A DNA stretch of 32,728 bases from Bacteroidales bacterium (GTDB taxonomy: Bacteria > Bacteroidota > Bacteroidia > Bacteroidales > VadinHA17): positions 1 through 32,728 of the forward strand of contig PLNF01000001.1 in the NCBI GenBank assembly GCA_003141715.1. Direction: 5' to 3'. The stretch's first letter is position 1; each line of letters starts with the position of its first letter. The notes under the pieces are model-generated. The model made no database searches. It saw only the letters and a program-made list of their open reading frames with translations, and was not told the origin of the DNA. The position numbers and the translations under genes are program-made. Positions 16,714 through 23,969 of the stretch are shown one piece after another.

Positions 16714-17298
16714 CTATTTTTTTTGAGCCCTCAAACTATCTAAAAGCAAGGATCCAATCTCCTCAATAGTAGCCTCATATTCAGGATATTTATTTTGCAG
16801 GTAAAAAGGTATCTCTATGCTATTCATTACTATCATGATGATGTTTATAGTAGAATCAATATTTTTAATATCAAAATAACCTTCCTCTTTCCCTTTTTTT
16901 AAAATTAATGTAAGATGAGTGCGTTCAAATTCAGCAAAATCGTCTCTTACATCTTTAACAAATTGAAATGTTTCAAAAAAATCAGCTTTTAAGGTTTCGT
17001 GGTAGTTAACTGCTTTATGTAATAATTTCAAACGAGTAAGAAAATATGATTTAAGTGTTATAAGGCAGTCATTATCATTGTCTATTATATTTTTTAATTC
17101 AGACTTAACTGTATTAAGTTCTTGCTTTAAAACTTCGTTAAAAAGTTCTTCTTTGCTTCTAAAATAATAGTAAAGAATACCTTTTGCTTTATGAATATTC
17201 TTTGCAATTTCATCCATAGTGGTTTTATAAAATCCATATTTTGAAAAATATTTTGTTGCTGATCCGATAATTAAATTCTTTATTCCTATGTCTGACAT
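16714..17298 (-). CDS. TetR/AcrR-family repressor, paralogue 1
   Basis: The 194-residue product has an N-terminal TetR helix-turn-helix ('FSKYGFYKTTMDEIAKNI', then 'KGILYYYFRSKEELFNEVLK') and a helical ligand domain. Residues 13-61 are identical to those of the second TetR at 21863-22447, and the rest is strongly similar, so the two arose by duplication and should read the same DNA. It is the first gene of the export operon block. Two 25-bp candidate operators lie just after it, before the RND gene, and a degenerate one just before its own start (17304-17328), consistent with repression of the pump and of itself. The ligand is unknown; an acyl-CoA or lipid would suit the neighbours. Confidence 0.93.
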   Translation of the reverse strand: MSDIGIKNLIIGSATKYFSKYGFYKTTMDEIAKNIHKAKGILYYYFRSKEELFNEVLKQELNTVKSELKNIIDNDNDCLITLKSYFLTRLKLLHKAVNYHETLKADFFETFQFVKDVRDDFAEFERTHLTLILKKGKEEGYFDIKNIDSTINIIMIVMNSIEIPFYLQNKYPEYEATIEEIGSLLLDSLRAQKK

Positions 17299-17303
17299 AA
17301 TTC

Positions 17304-17328
17304 TTGACTATTATTGTTCATGTGCCAT
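17304..17328. promoter_or_regulatory. Degenerate candidate TetR operator upstream of tetR 1
   Basis: The TTGACTAT half and TATTGTT centre are kept, but the right half (GCCAT) has lost GTCAA. It lies 5 bases above the tetR start codon, in the same place as the better copy before tetR 2. Confidence 0.45.
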
Positions 17329-17574
17329 TAATATTAAATTACAATTACAAAATGAAGTTTTCATTAATATTTCTAACTAATCTTTTCACAACTATTCCAA
17401 TAAGTCTCAAAAGAGTCTTAAAGTAGTTTTCATGGTGAATTGATAAAATGAACATTAAGGAGTTTATTTGTTGTGCACTCTATATCATTTAGTTTATCTT
17501 TTTCTAAATCAAATTCGAATTTATTATGTGACTCACTTAGAGAATGCTAGAAAATAAATAATAATTTCCATAAA

Positions 17575-18270
17575 CTATTGTTTATTAAGGTTATTTCTAA
17601 CAATTTTTGAAACATATTTATAATTGTTGAACGCTATTAATGCAATTTGATGTGCTTCTATAAAATATTCCGTTAGTGCCTTAAGTTGAGTTGTTTTTTC
17701 GAATTTAGTAGGATGTATTAAGCCTGCCAACATAACATACTTTACTTTTTTTCCCTGAGCCTGATAGTAAAGGTTGATTAAAGTCTCCACTCCGAAATTA
17801 GAAGATTTAATATCTTCCAAAATAGGTAGTATATCTTTTTTCAGAAGTGCCCTTTCACCAGTAAAAGATTTGAAGGGATTTATCTTATAGTTGATTAAGG
17901 TTTCAGTTGCCTGACCAAGAACCATATTAGCTTCTTTATTGAATACCGGTGTTATTAATTGAGCAAAGTGTTCTTCTTTCAGATTTGATAAATCAGCATC
18001 TATAAATACAATTATTTCGCAGCTCGCATTTTCGATACCGGTTGCCATGGCATAACCTTTACCTTTGTTTTCAGGTAATGCTATGTATTTAAAGTTGTGG
18101 AAGTCATTTATTTCCTTTAAAATAGAATCCGTTTTATCAGTCGATCCATCATTAACTACAATTACTTCATCAAAAAAGTAGTCACATACTTTAGTTACAA
18201 CATCCTGAATTGTATCGGCCTCGTTGTAAGCGCAAATTATTGCTGATATCTTTTTCATAGTTTTCTTCAC
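17575..18270 (-). CDS. Family 2 glycosyltransferase
   Basis: The 231-residue product is a soluble GT-A fold enzyme. It opens with 'SAIICAYNEADTIQDVV', carries 'VVNDGSTDKT' (38-47) and a DxD metal-binding motif 'DADLS' at 91-95. No membrane helices follow, unlike full DPM1/GtrB proteins. It resembles polyprenyl-phosphate sugar transferases and related GT2 enzymes that take a nucleotide-sugar donor. It begins one base after the patatin stop and is the last gene of the assembly operon. The GtrA gene at 9116-9568 is a plausible partner. The acceptor is not known. Confidence 0.88.
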   Translation of the reverse strand: MKKTMKKISAIICAYNEADTIQDVVTKVCDYFFDEVIVVNDGSTDKTDSILKEINDFHNFKYIALPENKGKGYAMATGIENASCEIIVFIDADLSNLKEEHFAQLITPVFNKEANMVLGQATETLINYKINPFKSFTGERALLKKDILPILEDIKSSNFGVETLINLYYQAQGKKVKYVMLAGLIHPTKFEKTTQLKALTEYFIEAHQIALIAFNNYKYVSKIVRNNLNKQ

Positions 18271-18271
18271 T

Positions 18272-19138
18272 TTACTTTTTTAAAACCTCCTTTGTAGCTT
18301 TTTTGCCCAACTCAATGAGTTCACTAGCCTTATAAAAGTCAAATACTCCGCAAGAATTCCTAGAAATCTCAATAAGTATATCAGGAGGGTTTATCTCAAG
18401 TGTTAACATCGAAATCTGTGATAACATAAGGCTTATCGTTTTACCAATAAGGTTAAAATACTTTGTGCTTTCTTTCCTATTTAGTGGGAAATGTTTGGCT
18501 ATTTTCTTTTGGAAACTACTTAGCTTACCACTAGTAAGTTGGTCAAAATACCACCATTCCGGATCATCAACTTTTAGTTTTTGATATGGAATCAGTGCAT
18601 TTACGTTAACTGCAATAAGAATATCATCTGGATTACGAAACACACGATTAACAGGTATGGGATTAAGAACACCTCCATCTACAAATAGTGTTTCGTTTTT
18701 TTGAACCGGAGTAATAACCAATGGAATAGATATTGAAGCCCGTATTGCCTCAAACAAGCTTCCTTCGGTTATTACTACTTCTTTCCCTTTTTTCAAATCT
18801 GTAGCTACGGCAACATACTTAATGGGTAAGTCTTCAATTTTTTGGTCAGGAATGAATTTCTGCATCTCTTTTAAAACTCTATCAGCTTTAATAATACCTT
18901 TCATACTCAATGTGAAGTCGACCAGATTGAAGATGTCCATTTTACTAAGTGAGCATAGCCAAGATTCATATTCATCAAGTTTGCCAGATGCATATACTGC
19001 GCCAACCAAAGCACCCATTGAAGTACCTGATATAGAGCTTATTTCATAACCCTGTTTAATAAGTTCACGAATTACACCAATATGTGCTGTTCCGCGAGCG
19101 CCACCGCTGCTCAATACTAATGCTACCTTCTGTTTCAT
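18272..19138 (-). CDS. Patatin-like phospholipase
   Basis: The 288-residue product has all catalytic parts of a bacterial patatin: the oxyanion-hole motif 'SSGGARG' (10-16), nucleophile S40 in 'GTSMG' (38-42), and the aspartate of 'DGG' at 154-156. The enzyme would be a serine-aspartate lipid acyl hydrolase acting on phospholipids or acyl esters. There is no signal peptide, so it is cytoplasmic or membrane-associated from inside. It sits 3 bases after the acyltransferase gene and directly before GT2, so acyl removal and acyl transfer are encoded side by side. That suggests remodelling of a lipid, or supply of acyl groups for the pathway. Confidence 0.92.
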   Translation of the reverse strand: MKQKVALVLSSGGARGTAHIGVIRELIKQGYEISSISGTSMGALVGAVYASGKLDEYESWLCSLSKMDIFNLVDFTLSMKGIIKADRVLKEMQKFIPDQKIEDLPIKYVAVATDLKKGKEVVITEGSLFEAIRASISIPLVITPVQKNETLFVDGGVLNPIPVNRVFRNPDDILIAVNVNALIPYQKLKVDDPEWWYFDQLTSGKLSSFQKKIAKHFPLNRKESTKYFNLIGKTISLMLSQISMLTLEINPPDILIEISRNSCGVFDFYKASELIELGKKATKEVLKK

Positions 19139-19141
19139 AAT

Positions 19142-19690
19142 CTATATTTTTATTTCAACTGAAAATTTTTCAGGGTATTTTGCTGTAACATCAGAATATA
19201 GTTCAGCAATCTCTTTTTTAACTATCCTAATATTTGTTAAATTATCAATCACTCCTTTAATCCCGATTTCTTTTTTCTTATAATCAAGATAGCCAACTAT
19301 AATAGGTACATTAGCATTTTCTGCCATATAGTAATATCCCCTTTTCCAATGTGTGATTTTTGCCAATTGTCCTTCTGGTGATAACACTATATGTAGCTCT
19401 TTGCTATTGTTAAATAATCCGGTAATATGATCAATATATTCTTTGTTTTCATATACAGGTATAGAGCCAAAAATTCTAAAAAAGTATTTCAATGGAAATT
19501 TGAAAAATTCTTTTTTTGATAAAAATTTATAATTTATATCTAATTGCATCAGATAAAGCTTTCCATATAGACCATCCCAGTAACTTGTGTGGGGTGCGAA
19601 GATTACAACAGATTTTTTAATATCAGGAAACTCGCCTTTTATTTTCCAGCCTAAAACACCTGTAAGGATAAGTTTGGAAATAGTTATCAT
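19142..19690 (-). CDS. Lysophospholipid acyltransferase-like protein (LPLAT/PlsC family)
   Basis: The 182-residue product has the catalytic HX4D motif 'HTSYWD' (H34, D39) and the third family block 'SPEGQLAKITHWKRG' (104-118). The second block, normally GxxFIxR, is weak here ('GSIPVYEN', 75-82). The protein is shorter than PlsC (about 240) and resembles the small LPLAT proteins of lipid and pigment clusters. It would transfer an acyl group to a hydroxyl on a lipid or sugar. Neighbours are a methyltransferase upstream (43 bases) and a patatin downstream (3 bases). Confidence 0.87.
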   Translation of the reverse strand: MITISKLILTGVLGWKIKGEFPDIKKSVVIFAPHTSYWDGLYGKLYLMQLDINYKFLSKKEFFKFPLKYFFRIFGSIPVYENKEYIDHITGLFNNSKELHIVLSPEGQLAKITHWKRGYYYMAENANVPIIVGYLDYKKKEIGIKGVIDNLTNIRIVKKEIAELYSDVTAKYPEKFSVEIKI

Positions 19691-19733
19691 GTTTTAATAC
19701 TATGGTTGTTTTCAGTTAGTTAGATGGAAATAA

Positions 19734-20501
19734 CTATTTCTTTAAAACATATAATACATACTCATAATGCCCGGTTAAAAATGAGTTATAAGTTCCTGAT
19801 CCTATAGTTGCAGCAAAATTTCTACCCAAATTTTGAAGTAACTTTGGTAATAGCTTTCTTATTAATTCTTCTCTACCTTGGGTGGATAATTTTAATGCTT
19901 CAATAACATTATTGGTAATATTTTCAAATTTTATTAATTGAAAATTTAACTTCCAAAATTGAGTGTTTAGTCTTTCAATTTCATTATTATCCCCAAAATC
20001 AGCAAAAAGGAAAAAACCGTCGGGTTTCAAAACACGATATACTTCATCTAAGAATATATCAATTTGAGAATAGCGGTGTGAAGACTCAACATTTATTACT
20101 ACATCAAATGAATCATTCTGAAAGTTTAGTTTTTGTGCATTTGCTTGTAAAAATTTGATTCTTTCAGATGAATATTTTTTATTACAAAAGTTTATTGCTT
20201 TTTTACTCAAATCAACACCGGTTAATAAGTCTGGTGATAAATAACGATTTATATAAGATAAGCCACCACCACGCCCACAACCTACTTCCAAAATATTTTT
20301 CCCTTTAATATCTACACCTGTAGCAATCAAATGATAAAGTTGTATTGAGTATCTATTGTTTTCATCAGTTTCTTTAAGTTCAATGTTATGATTATCTTTT
20401 GAATAGCCATAATTCATAAATGTAACTTCGGCATTTTTATCAATTGAACTTAAATACCAGTACCAAAATTTGAAAAAAATATTTTTAACTTTTTCTTTCA
20501 T
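19734..20501 (-). CDS. Class I SAM-dependent methyltransferase
   Basis: I start at the ATG at 20501 (255 residues), 7 bases after the KAS III stop; an ATG at 20570 would force a 62-base overlap. Motif I 'ILEVGCGRGGG' (about residues 70-80), 'TGVDLSKKAI' and 'FDVVINVESSHRY' are the SAM-binding elements of a class I methyltransferase. A positively charged amphipathic N terminus ('FFKFWYWYL') could associate with membrane. It resembles enzymes that methylate small molecules or lipid intermediates. Methylation of the KAS III product is an attractive but untested guess. It is part of the assembly operon. Confidence 0.88.
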   Translation of the reverse strand: MKEKVKNIFFKFWYWYLSSIDKNAEVTFMNYGYSKDNHNIELKETDENNRYSIQLYHLIATGVDIKGKNILEVGCGRGGGLSYINRYLSPDLLTGVDLSKKAINFCNKKYSSERIKFLQANAQKLNFQNDSFDVVINVESSHRYSQIDIFLDEVYRVLKPDGFFLFADFGDNNEIERLNTQFWKLNFQLIKFENITNNVIEALKLSTQGREELIRKLLPKLLQNLGRNFAATIGSGTYNSFLTGHYEYVLYVLKK

Positions 20502-20508
20502 AGAAATA

Positions 20509-21456
20509 TTATAATTTTTTAAGTAGAACAGCTCCACTTGAATACCCCCCTCCAAAAACCGATATAACAATTATATCGTCTTGCTTATATTTTCCCATGT
20601 TTTGGGATAATACAATTGGAGTACTTGCCGAACCGGTATTGCCAAGCTGTTCAATGTTTGTGAGTACCTGTGATGGTTCTAATTTCAATTTTTTTGTTAC
20701 GTAATCCGTAATTCTGGCATTTGCCTGGTGAGGAATAAAATAGTTCAATTCACTAAGATGAATGTCGTTATTATGCAAAATATGTTCGGTTTCAAGTAAC
20801 ATATACTTACAGGCATGTTGAAAAACATCTTTCCCATAAGGCATTCTAATTCCTCCATTATTAGGTCTTACATATACAGCCTCAAGACTTTTGCCAATGT
20901 GCCCCAAACCGGTAGTATTCACATCCATTATTTTAATATCATTGGAAGAGTATCTTTGATTGGTGATAAATACAGCTGCAGCACCGTCACTAAATAAAAA
21001 ACCTGAATTCTTGTCAGAATCATCGCTATAAGCGCTATTGTTTTCTGAAATAACAATTAATGCTTTACTCGCTCTTTCGCTGTCAAAATAGCAGTCAACA
21101 ATTTCTATTGCATTTACAAAAGAAGAACAAGCGGAATCAACAGTAAAACATTTTGCATTGCATATATTAAATTGTTTTTGTACAGCATGGGCCAATGTGC
21201 CGGCTGTATCATAAGGTGTGTATGTTGCTCCTATTATTAAATCTATTTCATTTATTGAAAACGGTAAATCAAATAAAGCTTTTTTTACTGCTTCAATCGC
21301 CATTGAATTTGTATTCTCATATGATAGGGTGCGTCTCCGTTGCTTAATTCCACTTTTGGAAATTATTTCCTCATTGGTAATACCTGATTTGTCGGCAAAG
21401 TATTCGTTAAGAATTATTGTATTCGGCAAATAATCCGTCAAATGATTTATTATCAT
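20509..21456 (-). CDS. 3-oxoacyl-ACP synthase III-like ketosynthase (KAS III/FabH-like)
   Basis: The 315-residue product has the full Cys-His-Asn triad: C110 in 'TVDSACSSF', H243 in 'IPHQANARI' and N273 in 'LGNTGSAST'. It would join an acyl-CoA (or acyl-ACP) to a malonyl-type extender, or acylate another nucleophile, as some secondary-metabolism KAS III enzymes do. No acyl carrier protein is encoded in the island, so it would use host ACP or CoA esters. Placement as first structural gene of a TetR-controlled operon, apart from any fab genes, argues for a specialised role. Its ATG overlaps the stop of an isoprenyl-transferase remnant (ATGA). Confidence 0.92.
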   Translation of the reverse strand: MIINHLTDYLPNTIILNEYFADKSGITNEEIISKSGIKQRRRTLSYENTNSMAIEAVKKALFDLPFSINEIDLIIGATYTPYDTAGTLAHAVQKQFNICNAKCFTVDSACSSFVNAIEIVDCYFDSERASKALIVISENNSAYSDDSDKNSGFLFSDGAAAVFITNQRYSSNDIKIMDVNTTGLGHIGKSLEAVYVRPNNGGIRMPYGKDVFQHACKYMLLETEHILHNNDIHLSELNYFIPHQANARITDYVTKKLKLEPSQVLTNIEQLGNTGSASTPIVLSQNMGKYKQDDIIVISVFGGGYSSGAVLLKKL

Positions 21457-21458
21457 AT

Positions 21459-21639
21459 AGTATTCTTAATTTTTGTCAGCTGTTCACTAGTTTTTTTATA
21501 TCTCTTTTCGCTGTTTTGATAATTAAGGATAGCTTTATAAAATTCTTCTTTATCAAAATCAGGCCATAGCGTCTCCGTAAAATATTTCACTATTAAATAA
21601 TTGAACAATATTGTTTTATAGTCATTAAAAAAGAAAAAA
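21459..21639 (-). pseudogene. C-terminal remnant of an isoprenyl (undecaprenyl) diphosphate synthase
   Basis: On the minus strand an open stretch reads '[20 protein letters not shown]', then '[15 protein letters not shown]', then 'LTKIKNTI' and stop. This is the characteristic C-terminal end of Bacteroidetes UppS (LWPDF, then YQNRERRFGKTSEQ). About 45 residues match; upstream the frame dissolves into low-complexity sequence and a stop near 21640, with no ATG. Its stop codon overlaps the KAS III start. The 21601-21625 operator copy lies within the open stretch. It suggests that an ancestral operon had a prenyltransferase gene coupled to KAS III, or that the cassette recombined next to uppS. 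Confidence 0.75.
21601..21625. promoter_or_regulatory. Candidate TetR operator, copy 1 (assembly operon)
   Basis: The ends are TTGA and TAGTCAT, with a central TATTGTTTTA. It is nearly the same as 16624-16648 in front of the exporter gene. It lies about 145 bases upstream of the KAS III start. Confidence 0.7.
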
Positions 21640-21862
21640 TAAAACTAGTTACTATTGTATAAGTTTAATTATTAATATAATAACTATAGAAGGCAGCTTA
21701 ATCAATGTAAATGATATAATTGCTTCTTTATACTTTAATAAAAGATGTCTTAGATCTTCCAAATTTTTGTATATAGTAATTGATCAATACTATTTAAAAG
21801 TCAGTACAAAGATATAAATATATTTGACCATTTATGTTTTATAGTCAATTAATTTAAAAAAA
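21626..21862. other. AT-rich promoter region between tetR 2 and the KAS III operon
   Basis: Apart from the candidate operators (21601-21625 next to it and 21824-21848 inside it), I see no gene or RNA here. The sequence is strongly A+T rich. The promoter of the assembly operon should lie here or just downstream. Confidence 0.4.
21824..21848. promoter_or_regulatory. Candidate TetR operator, copy 2 (assembly operon)
   Basis: TTGAC and GTCAA ends are separated by 15 bases, with an ATGTTTT centre shared with 16670-16694. It lies directly after the tetR 2 stop, in the mirror position of the export-operon copy. Confidence 0.75.
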
Positions 21863-22447
21863 TTATTTTTTTTGAGTTTTTAAACTGCCCACTATCATAG
21901 TTGCAAGCTCATCGATAGTATTTTCAAATTCAGCATATTTATTTTGCAGGAATAAGGGTATTTCTATCCCATTTACTACCATCATAATAATATTCACGGT
22001 AGAATTTATGTTTTTAACATCAAGATAACCTTCCTTTTTCCCCTTTTTCAAAATAATTGTTAATTGGGCTCGTTCAAACTCAGAAAAATCGTCTCGGACG
22101 TCTTTAACGAAATGATATTTTTCAAAGAAATCAGCTTTTAATGTTTCATGGTAGTTAACTGCCGTGTGTAATAATTTCAAACGCGTAAGCATGTACTCTT
22201 TGAGTATGATCAGAGAATCATTATTGCTAATTACAATTTTGCCTAATTCTGCTTTAACCATACCCAACTCTTGTTTTAGAACTTCATTAAAAAGTTCTTC
22301 TTTGCTTCTAAAATAATAGTAAAGAATACCTTTTGCTTTGTGAATATTCTTTGCAATTTCATCCATCGTGGTTTTATAAAAACCATATTTTGAAAAATAT
22401 TTTGTTGCTGATACGACAATTAAATCTTTAACTTCTATGTCAGGCAT
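21863..22447 (-). CDS. TetR/AcrR-family repressor, paralogue 2
   Basis: The 194-residue product is the same length as the TetR at 16714-17298 and identical to it over residues 13-61, which includes the DNA-recognition helix. The ligand-binding half differs more, so the two may answer to different molecules while binding the same sites. The nucleotide sequences of the HTH-coding parts are also close, indicating a fairly recent duplication. It is first in the assembly-operon block (KAS III, methyltransferase, acyltransferase, patatin, GT2). A good operator match sits 5 bases upstream of its start (22453-22477), suggesting autoregulation. Confidence 0.93.
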   Translation of the reverse strand: MPDIEVKDLIVVSATKYFSKYGFYKTTMDEIAKNIHKAKGILYYYFRSKEELFNEVLKQELGMVKAELGKIVISNNDSLIILKEYMLTRLKLLHTAVNYHETLKADFFEKYHFVKDVRDDFSEFERAQLTIILKKGKKEGYLDVKNINSTVNIIMMVVNGIEIPLFLQNKYAEFENTIDELATMIVGSLKTQKK

Positions 22448-22452
22448 AATAC

Positions 22453-22477
22453 TTGACTTTTACTGTTTACAGGTCAA
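22453..22477. promoter_or_regulatory. Candidate TetR operator upstream of tetR 2
   Basis: TTGAC at 22453-22457 and GTCAA at 22473-22477 form the inverted repeat with 15 bases between and a CTGTTTA centre. It is placed just as the degenerate copy before tetR 1. Confidence 0.7.
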
Positions 22478-22942
22478 AAATAAGGTATTTTAGTCAGATG
22501 TTTAAATTTATATTATTAATTAAACTGTCTGACTGGAAAAACCAGTTGCCTTAACCATAGTTGGCTGGATCATATTGACCACCATAAGCCAGAGTTAAGT
22601 GCTTGTTGATTAGTTATGTATGCTAATCTTAATTTGAATGGCCAAATGTGATCAATACGCTCGGCTTTTGCATTTTTGTTTTTATACTCTTCTAAAGTAA
22701 GGTGTGAGGTTGTGAAAGCGCAAAGGGAAAGTGTAAGCCTTTTTGAATCGTAGTGAAGTGCTGCGCAATGGAACCGTAAAATAGGCTAACTCTTTCCAAG
22801 CATAAGGGAAGGGGGTTTCAATTTGTAGTTTTTTCTTCCTATAAATTGAAATCTCCTTTTTAAACAAACAGTCTTAACCTTCTGTGTTTGTCTAAAAACC
22901 GTGCGGTGGCCAGGACCATATTTATTCAACTGTAAACCGAAA
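22478..22942. other. Noncoding region between radC and tetR 2
   Basis: I see no supportable gene. The region holds an AGTCAGA/TCTGACT inverted pair (22492-22498, 22528-22534), a small CTGG/CCAG hairpin (22533-22545), some possibly decayed insertion-sequence-like sequence (22560-22660) and repeat B copy 2 (22720-22758). It forms the boundary between cargo and transfer genes. Confidence 0.4.
22720..22758. repeat. Noncoding repeat B, copy 2
   Basis: It differs from the copy at 8082-8120 at 4 of 39 positions and is in the same orientation. The two copies flank the cargo island plus traEF, one on each side. Confidence 0.7.
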
Positions 22943-22962
22943 AAATACCCCGAAGGGTATTT
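22943..22962 (-). terminator. Terminator of radC
   Basis: AAATACCC (22943-22950) and GGGTATTT (22955-22962) pair perfectly around CGAA. On the minus strand a short T-run follows. The stem overlaps the radC stop codon. Confidence 0.75.
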
Positions 22963-23446
22963 AAAGCAGACCTTCATCTGCTAAGCTTCTGTAGATTTCT
23001 CTTTCAGGTGTAAGGATTATGTGATCGAGTAACTGAATATCAAGAAGATTTCCTGCCTCTTTTATTTTCTGGGTGATTTTTAGATCGCTCTCACTCGGGT
23101 TGCTATTTCCTGAAGGATGATTATGAGCAATGATAATTCCGGATGCGTTACTTTTTAAAGCGTATTGGTAGATCATACGAACATCCATTAAAGTGCCGGA
23201 TAATCCTCCTTCGGATATCGTGCTAATACCCAGAACTTTGTTTGCCCTGTTGAACAAGAGCATTTTAACGGTTTCCTTATGTTCAATTGTGGATTGGTTC
23301 CATGAGTCGAAGAAGATCTTGTGTGCATCCCTGGAACATTTAACCGTCAGGCGTTCGGAAGGTTTAACTTTAGTCACGTAGGTAAGGGAAACTTCTGCTA
23401 CATGAAGAAAATCGATTGATTGCTGGGTGGACTGTGTGTTTTTCAT
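22961..23446 (-). CDS. radC: RadC-like JAB-domain protein
   Basis: The 161-residue product is a RadC/JAB metalloprotease-fold domain with the metal motif 'HNHPSGNSNPSESD' (H108, H110, D121) and 'SEGGLSGTLMDVR' before it. It lacks the N-terminal helix-hairpin-helix region of chromosomal RadC, as is common for copies in Bacteroidetes mobile elements and near anti-restriction genes. Its biochemical role is unsettled. The gene stands alone with its own terminator and has repeat A copy 2 upstream (23504-23567), as ssb has copy 1. Confidence 0.9.
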   Translation of the reverse strand: MKNTQSTQQSIDFLHVAEVSLTYVTKVKPSERLTVKCSRDAHKIFFDSWNQSTIEHKETVKMLLFNRANKVLGISTISEGGLSGTLMDVRMIYQYALKSNASGIIIAHNHPSGNSNPSESDLKITQKIKEAGNLLDIQLLDHIILTPEREIYRSLADEGLL

Positions 23447-23503
23447 AATGCGATAGAATTAAGTTAAACAAAGTTTTTACCAGTGGACGAAAGCCAGAAG
23501 GAC

Positions 23504-23567
23504 TAAATAAGTGCAAAAGGAAACGGAATAAATAGCGTAGCGGCTTTATGCCGTAGTCTTTTGCGGG
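23504..23567. repeat. Noncoding repeat A, copy 2 (upstream of radC)
   Basis: It aligns without gaps to 7827-7890. In this copy GCAAAAG and CTTTTGC can form an outer stem and CGGC/GCCG an inner hairpin around TTTAT. The inner pairing is not kept in copy 1. Confidence 0.7.
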
Positions 23568-23882
23568 TGTAGGATGTTTGCGGGTATGGCCATCGTTTTA
23601 GGACTTATGGCTAACTTTGTAAAAAACTTGTTTATAGACGTGAGCCTGGGGCGAACACCACTTCTGTATTATGATTTTAGCCGTGTACCATTGTACCGCT
23701 CAAATCATCGCATCAGCGCTGTGAAGGGTTTAGAACACGAAGAAGCTTTTTTCAGCTTCGAGGCTTCCGCAGCGAAGCGGAGCCCGTAACATAGCGACAC
23801 GGGAATAAATAAACAATGTGACCAAAGAAAACACCTCTTCCCGTGAAATGCGCTATTAATTAAAATAATAACATTAAATATA

Positions 23883-23903
23883 ATATTTATAATATATTAT
23901 TTT
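23883..23903. repeat. Distant copy of the AT-rich parA-region repeat
   Basis: The 21 bases match 6081-6101 at 20 positions, and the neighbourhood also resembles 6104-6126. They lie about 30 bases before the promoter of the candidate small RNA. Confidence 0.5.
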
Positions 23904-23931
23904 ATTTAAATAATTATAATAAAATAAATAA

Positions 23932-23963
23932 TTTACAAACTTCCTGAAATATAGCTACATTTG
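23932..23963 (+). promoter_or_regulatory. Candidate promoter of the small RNA
   Basis: TACATTTG at 23956-23963 fits the Bacteroidetes -7 box TAnnTTTG. TTTAC at 23932-23936 stands at the -33 position with 19 bases between. Confidence 0.55.
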
Positions 23964-23969
23964 ATTTAC

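Larger units (their letters stand above)
23447..23968. other. Structured noncoding region upstream of radC
   Basis: I see no credible gene. It holds repeat A copy 2, hairpins GAAGC/GCTTC (23742-23746 with 23755-23759), GGCTTCCGC/GCGGAGCC (23762-23784) and CCCGT/ACGGG (23783-23803), and an AT-rich segment (23858-23935) with a copy of the parA-region repeat. It resembles the region upstream of ssb in layout. Confidence 0.5.

Noticed and set aside
9116..22447. Complete flexirubin or aryl-polyene cluster
   Set aside because: There is no ACP, no KAS I/II pair, no dehydratase and no ammonia-lyase; only general lipid-handling families are shared.
22560..22660. Possible end of an IS21-like insertion sequence
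   Set aside because: Two weakly similar motifs (around 22567-22583 and 22626-22643) recall the repeated ends of IS21-type elements, but there is no transposase gene, no target duplication and only partial similarity between the motifs.
23574..23789. 71-codon plus-strand open frame upstream of radC
   Set aside because: It lies on hairpins and the trailing side of repeat A, with no protein-like features.
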